A DNA stretch of 7,716 nucleotides from Spirochaetaceae bacterium (GTDB lineage: Bacteria > Spirochaetota > Spirochaetia > SZUA-6 > Bin103), in contig JAPOQV010000072.1 of NCBI GenBank assembly GCA_026710565.1, positions 1 through 7,716 of the forward strand. The letters are read 5' to 3'. Positions 5,347 through 7,716 of this stretch are shown in pieces; the first letter of the stretch is position 1, and each line of letters begins with the position of its first letter. The notes below the pieces were generated by a model. That model did no database searches, was not told where the DNA came from, and was given only the letters and a program-made list of their open reading frames with translations. A program made the translations under genes and the position numbers.

Positions 5347-7257
5347 TCAATCCGGGGACCACGTCGTGGCATGGATGCCCTCCTCGCCGGCTCCGGCCCA
5401 CAGCGTCAGGATGCGGCCGTCGCGGAGAACGACCGAGCTGGTTCGGGCATCGATCGTGTGGTAGGCCAGGATATAGGCGTCCGGCTCCCACGTGCGCCCT
5501 CCATCGGCACTCACGAGCGCTCGCGCGCCGCCGCAGGCGTCCTTGTGGTCGTACGTCAGCACCACCCGGCCGTCGGGCAGCAGGACCGCGTCCGCCGATA
5601 CCATGTGGATGCGCGTGACCAGCTCCGGCGTGGTCCAATGGTATCCGCGGTCGCGCGAGAACATGACCGCCTCGTTCTTGTACCTGCCTTCACCGCATAC
5701 GTTGCGTGAGGGGAACGGCCAGCCTTCCGGTGGAGCGCCGGCAGAGGACGAGCCGAAGTAGTCGTCGCTCGCCGCGGGGCGCTGGTACCGGGTGGCGCAG
5801 AGCAGCTCGCCGGACGGAAGCTCCAGAAAGTTCGATTCGGTGCTGCCGGGGGGCAACACCGCCCAGTCGTCCCAGGTCCTGCCGTCATCACGCGAGCGCA
5901 GCATCACGTCGCCGCGGTAGCCCGCCTGCCGCGACGGATCGATCGACGCGGTGCCGCAGCCCATCACCACCGTACCGTCGGACAGCTCGGTGATGCGGCT
6001 GCCGTCGCCCGCGCCGCCGTAGCGCATCGGCCCCGGCCGGAGCGGCCCGGCGGTCCACGTCCGTCCCCCGTCCTCGCTGCGCGCGATGTTGGTCTGCCGG
6101 TTACTGGGCGCGCCGGTCGCCCGGTCCGCCGGCCGCAGCAGCGTCGAGTAACCCATCAGATAGGTCCCGCGGGCCGTGACCCCGAAGGCGAACGTGGTGG
6201 CCTGGTTTCCCGGCCGCGTGACCTCGGCGATCCGCGTCCACGTGCGTCCCTCGTCGGTGGAGCGGTGGATGGCGGAGGTTCGGCTTGCGAAGACCAGGCT
6301 GCCGTCGGGATGGCGGCAGACCACCACGCCCTTGGTGCCGGCGCCGGCGAAGAACCGCTGCTCGGCGGGCCGCCGCCGGAACACGATCATCTCGTAGTCG
6401 TCGATGAAGTCGCCGCCCTCGAACCGGTCGTCGGGCCGCATCCGCACCAGTCCGTTGTCCAGGTAACCGCGCGAGTCGACGCGGTGCGACGACAGGTTGG
6501 GATAGACGAGGGGCGGCCGCCGCAAGCCCTCGGGCGTCCAGCGGACCACCACGATGGCCGGCCCGTGGCTCGACTCGTCCATGCGGCGGCCGTCCATGGG
6601 AGCCATGGCCGGCGGAATGGCCGCGCCCCGGTCGTAGGCGGAGACGATGGTCCCGTCGTCCAGCGCCACGCTGACCGCGCCGCCGCCGGGATCGCAGCGC
6701 AACGGACGCGGCTGCACGGTGTTGGTGGCTGCGCGGGCGTGCCCCAGCACGAACACCTCGGTACCCCACGTATCGCCATCGTCGCCGCTGATCAGAGCAC
6801 GGGCTCCATAGGGGTAGCAGGGCTCGGCGTAGGTGAGCACCACCCGTCCATCCGGCAGCCCTACCCGGTGCCCCCGCTCGCGCACGCTTTCAGGCTCATC
6901 CGGCCCGGCGCCGGCCGGGATCTCGCCGCCGGCCTGCCATGTCTCCCCGTAGTCGTCCGACGACAGCACGGCAATGGTCCCCTCGTGATGGAGCGCTGCC
7001 AGGACGGAATCCGGCGCCTGCTCTGCCAGCGCCAGGACGCGCCCGTTCGCCCCTGCATGCTCGCGCAGGGACCCGAGGCGCTCCCAGGTCACGCCACGGT
7101 TGGTGCTGCGAGCCAGTGATCCGGCGCGCCCGCAAAGCAGGAGTTTCGTTCCGCGTCCGCACAGCATGGGCGCCGTGTCACCGGGCAGGGCTTCCTGCCG
7201 CTCCACGCGGATGCGGCGGTAGCGCAGGATCTCGCGGTCCGAATGATCACCAGACAT
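5347..7257 (-). CDS. Double BNR/sialidase-like propeller protein
   Basis: This 636-aa protein has eight Asp-box-like motifs: STNRGVTW (51-58), SDDYGETW (100-107), SGDDGDTW (157-164), STDEGRTW (333-340), SEDGGRTW (394-401), SRDDGRTW (455-462), SRDRGYHW (534-541) and SADGGRTW (583-590). It appears to hold two sialidase-fold domains. The first (about 10-245) ends in a strand like the usual sialidase last blade (SHGPAIVVVRWTPEG). The second (about 285-636) ends in EEGIHATTWSPD. Residues 134-164 and 560-590 align without gaps at 20 of 31 identical positions. No signal peptide is seen. Sialidase catalytic residues cannot be assigned securely, so it may hydrolyse, eliminate or merely bind a sugar. 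I chose the ATG at 7257 for its clear GAGGTGA ribosome-binding site; in-frame starts at 7275 and 7332 are less likely. It is the first gene of the minus-strand unit. Confidence 0.88.
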   Translation of the reverse strand: MSGDHSDREILRYRRIRVERQEALPGDTAPMLCGRGTKLLLCGRAGSLARSTNRGVTWERLGSLREHAGANGRVLALAEQAPDSVLAALHHEGTIAVLSSDDYGETWQAGGEIPAGAGPDEPESVRERGHRVGLPDGRVVLTYAEPCYPYGARALISGDDGDTWGTEVFVLGHARAATNTVQPRPLRCDPGGGAVSVALDDGTIVSAYDRGAAIPPAMAPMDGRRMDESSHGPAIVVVRWTPEGLRRPPLVYPNLSSHRVDSRGYLDNGLVRMRPDDRFEGGDFIDDYEMIVFRRRPAEQRFFAGAGTKGVVVCRHPDGSLVFASRTSAIHRSTDEGRTWTRIAEVTRPGNQATTFAFGVTARGTYLMGYSTLLRPADRATGAPSNRQTNIARSEDGGRTWTAGPLRPGPMRYGGAGDGSRITELSDGTVVMGCGTASIDPSRQAGYRGDVMLRSRDDGRTWDDWAVLPPGSTESNFLELPSGELLCATRYQRPAASDDYFGSSSAGAPPEGWPFPSRNVCGEGRYKNEAVMFSRDRGYHWTTPELVTRIHMVSADAVLLPDGRVVLTYDHKDACGGARALVSADGGRTWEPDAYILAYHTIDARTSSVVLRDGRILTLWAGAGEEGIHATTWSPD

Positions 7258-7282
7258 GGCATCACCTCGATGCATACGATTG

Positions 7283-7298
7283 GCGGATCCGCATCCGC
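7283..7298. promoter_or_regulatory. Overlapping palindromes in the divergent intergenic region
   Basis: GCGGATCCGC at 7283-7292 is a perfect 10-base palindrome. It overlaps a second perfect inverted repeat, GCGGAT (7283-7288) and ATCCGC (7293-7298), around CCGC. These lie near the middle of the 65-base gap between the divergent starts at 7257 and 7323. Divergently arranged catabolic genes often share one operator, and this is the best candidate site here. No regulator gene is visible in the window. Confidence 0.42.
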
Positions 7299-7322
7299 GT
7301 GTCACGGTGTGGAAGGAACACC

Positions 7323-7716
7323 ATGACGGCACACGGCGCGCGGATCTCCCGGATCGGCAGCGAGCGCGCGATCGGCGGCAACAACATCGTCACCCGTGAC
7401 GGCGTCTGCCACGTCGTGTGGCAGGACGTCAGCCGGGCCGGCTACCTCAACCGGGTCCGCTCCTACCGTTACGCCACCGGCCGGTGGACGGAGCCGGTGA
7501 CCCTCAACGTCGGCGTCGACAACCACGCGCGGCCGGTCATCACCGTCGACCGTGACGGCCGGCTGCACGTCGTGCTCAGTGGCCACGGCACGCCGGTCAC
7601 CTGTCGCAGCTCGATGAGTGCCAACGACTCCTCGGCATGGACCCCCGAGCAGCCGGCCGGCTCCGGCACCTACCCCATCCTGGTGTGCGACCGGGACGAC
7701 ACCCTGTTCCTGACGA
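7323..7716 (+). CDS. BNR_4-type propeller protein, N-terminal part (runs off the window)
   Basis: An ATG at 7323 with GGAAGGA at good spacing opens a frame of 131 codons with no stop before the window ends. The protein begins with IGGNNIVTRDGVCHVVWQD (18-36), followed by YLNRVRSYRYATGRW (41-55), VDNHARPVITVDRDGRLHVV (65-84) and SGHGTPVTCRSS (86-97). This order of gGxN, W-Q-D, S-Y-x-x-x-T-G-x-W, DNH and GH-x-TP motifs is what I associate with the BNR_4 family of propeller proteins, found with polysaccharide-degrading enzymes and often annotated as putative glycoside hydrolases or ulvan/rhamnogalacturonan-lyase-like. No signal peptide is present. It is transcribed divergently from the minus-strand unit, probably sharing control sequences. 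Activity cannot be judged without the missing C-terminal part. Confidence 0.82.
   Translation, partial: MTAHGARISRIGSERAIGGNNIVTRDGVCHVVWQDVSRAGYLNRVRSYRYATGRWTEPVTLNVGVDNHARPVITVDRDGRLHVVLSGHGTPVTCRSSMSANDSSAWTPEQPAGSGTYPILVCDRDDTLFLT

Noticed and set aside
5286..5372. 29-residue N-terminal extension of the second-gene dioxygenase
   Set aside because: It is Arg-rich, overlaps the upstream gene's end and has no ribosome-binding site, whereas the ATG at 5285 has a good one.
3435..5618. Plus-strand open frame of 727 codons
   Set aside because: It lies antisense across three well-supported minus-strand genes, has low-complexity Arg/Ala/Val composition and no motifs. Long antisense frames are expected at this G+C content.
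7258..7332. N-terminal extension of the double-propeller protein to 7332
   Set aside because: It would overlap the divergent gene's start and palindromes and reads unlike the family. The ATG at 7257 has GAGGTGA at ideal spacing.

Overview
This is a G+C-rich bacterial window (about two-thirds G+C by eye) with tightly packed genes. Both edge genes are cut, and no gene-free stretch exceeds about 110 bases. I see no rRNA, tRNA, CRISPR array, insertion sequence or phage gene. The gene content (several phytanoyl-CoA-dioxygenase-like proteins beside sialidase/BNR-propeller proteins, an M29 aminopeptidase and a PIN toxin pair) is the kind I associate with environmental, often metagenome-assembled, high-GC lineages such as Poribacteria/Latescibacteria-like, Planctomycetes or sponge-associated Spirochaetes. 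That placement is an impression, not something the sequence proves.

Layout. Positions 1-1251 (minus) hold most of an M29-type metallo-aminopeptidase, with all six expected metal/catalytic residues and its 3' end beyond the window. A roughly 100-base divergent region with two imperfect inverted repeats follows. Positions 1352-1980 (plus) hold a compact toxin-antitoxin pair: a Phd/YefM-type antitoxin and a VapC-like PIN ribonuclease. Its stop lies 9 bases from the stop of the convergent gene that follows.

Positions 7257 down to 1990 (minus) look like one five-gene transcription unit. In order of transcription these are a 636-aa double BNR/sialidase-like propeller, a PhyH-family Fe(II)/2-oxoglutarate dioxygenase, a 410-aa BNR/sialidase-like protein, a 137-aa protein I do not recognise, and a second PhyH-family dioxygenase overlapping the small gene by 8 bases. 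Gaps inside the unit are 61, 3, 73 and -8 bases. A 65-base divergent region carrying overlapping perfect palindromes separates this unit from a plus-strand BNR_4-type propeller gene (7323 onward) that runs off the end.

How the genes may work together (inference): three BNR-propeller proteins and two putative hydroxylases suggest a pathway that processes a glycan, acidic sugar or other small organic compound. None of the visible propeller proteins has an evident signal peptide, so this would happen inside the cell. No transporter or regulator lies in the window, so the substrate is undetermined. The least explained part is the small unknown protein translationally coupled to the second dioxygenase. 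The aminopeptidase and the toxin-antitoxin pair look like unrelated neighbours.
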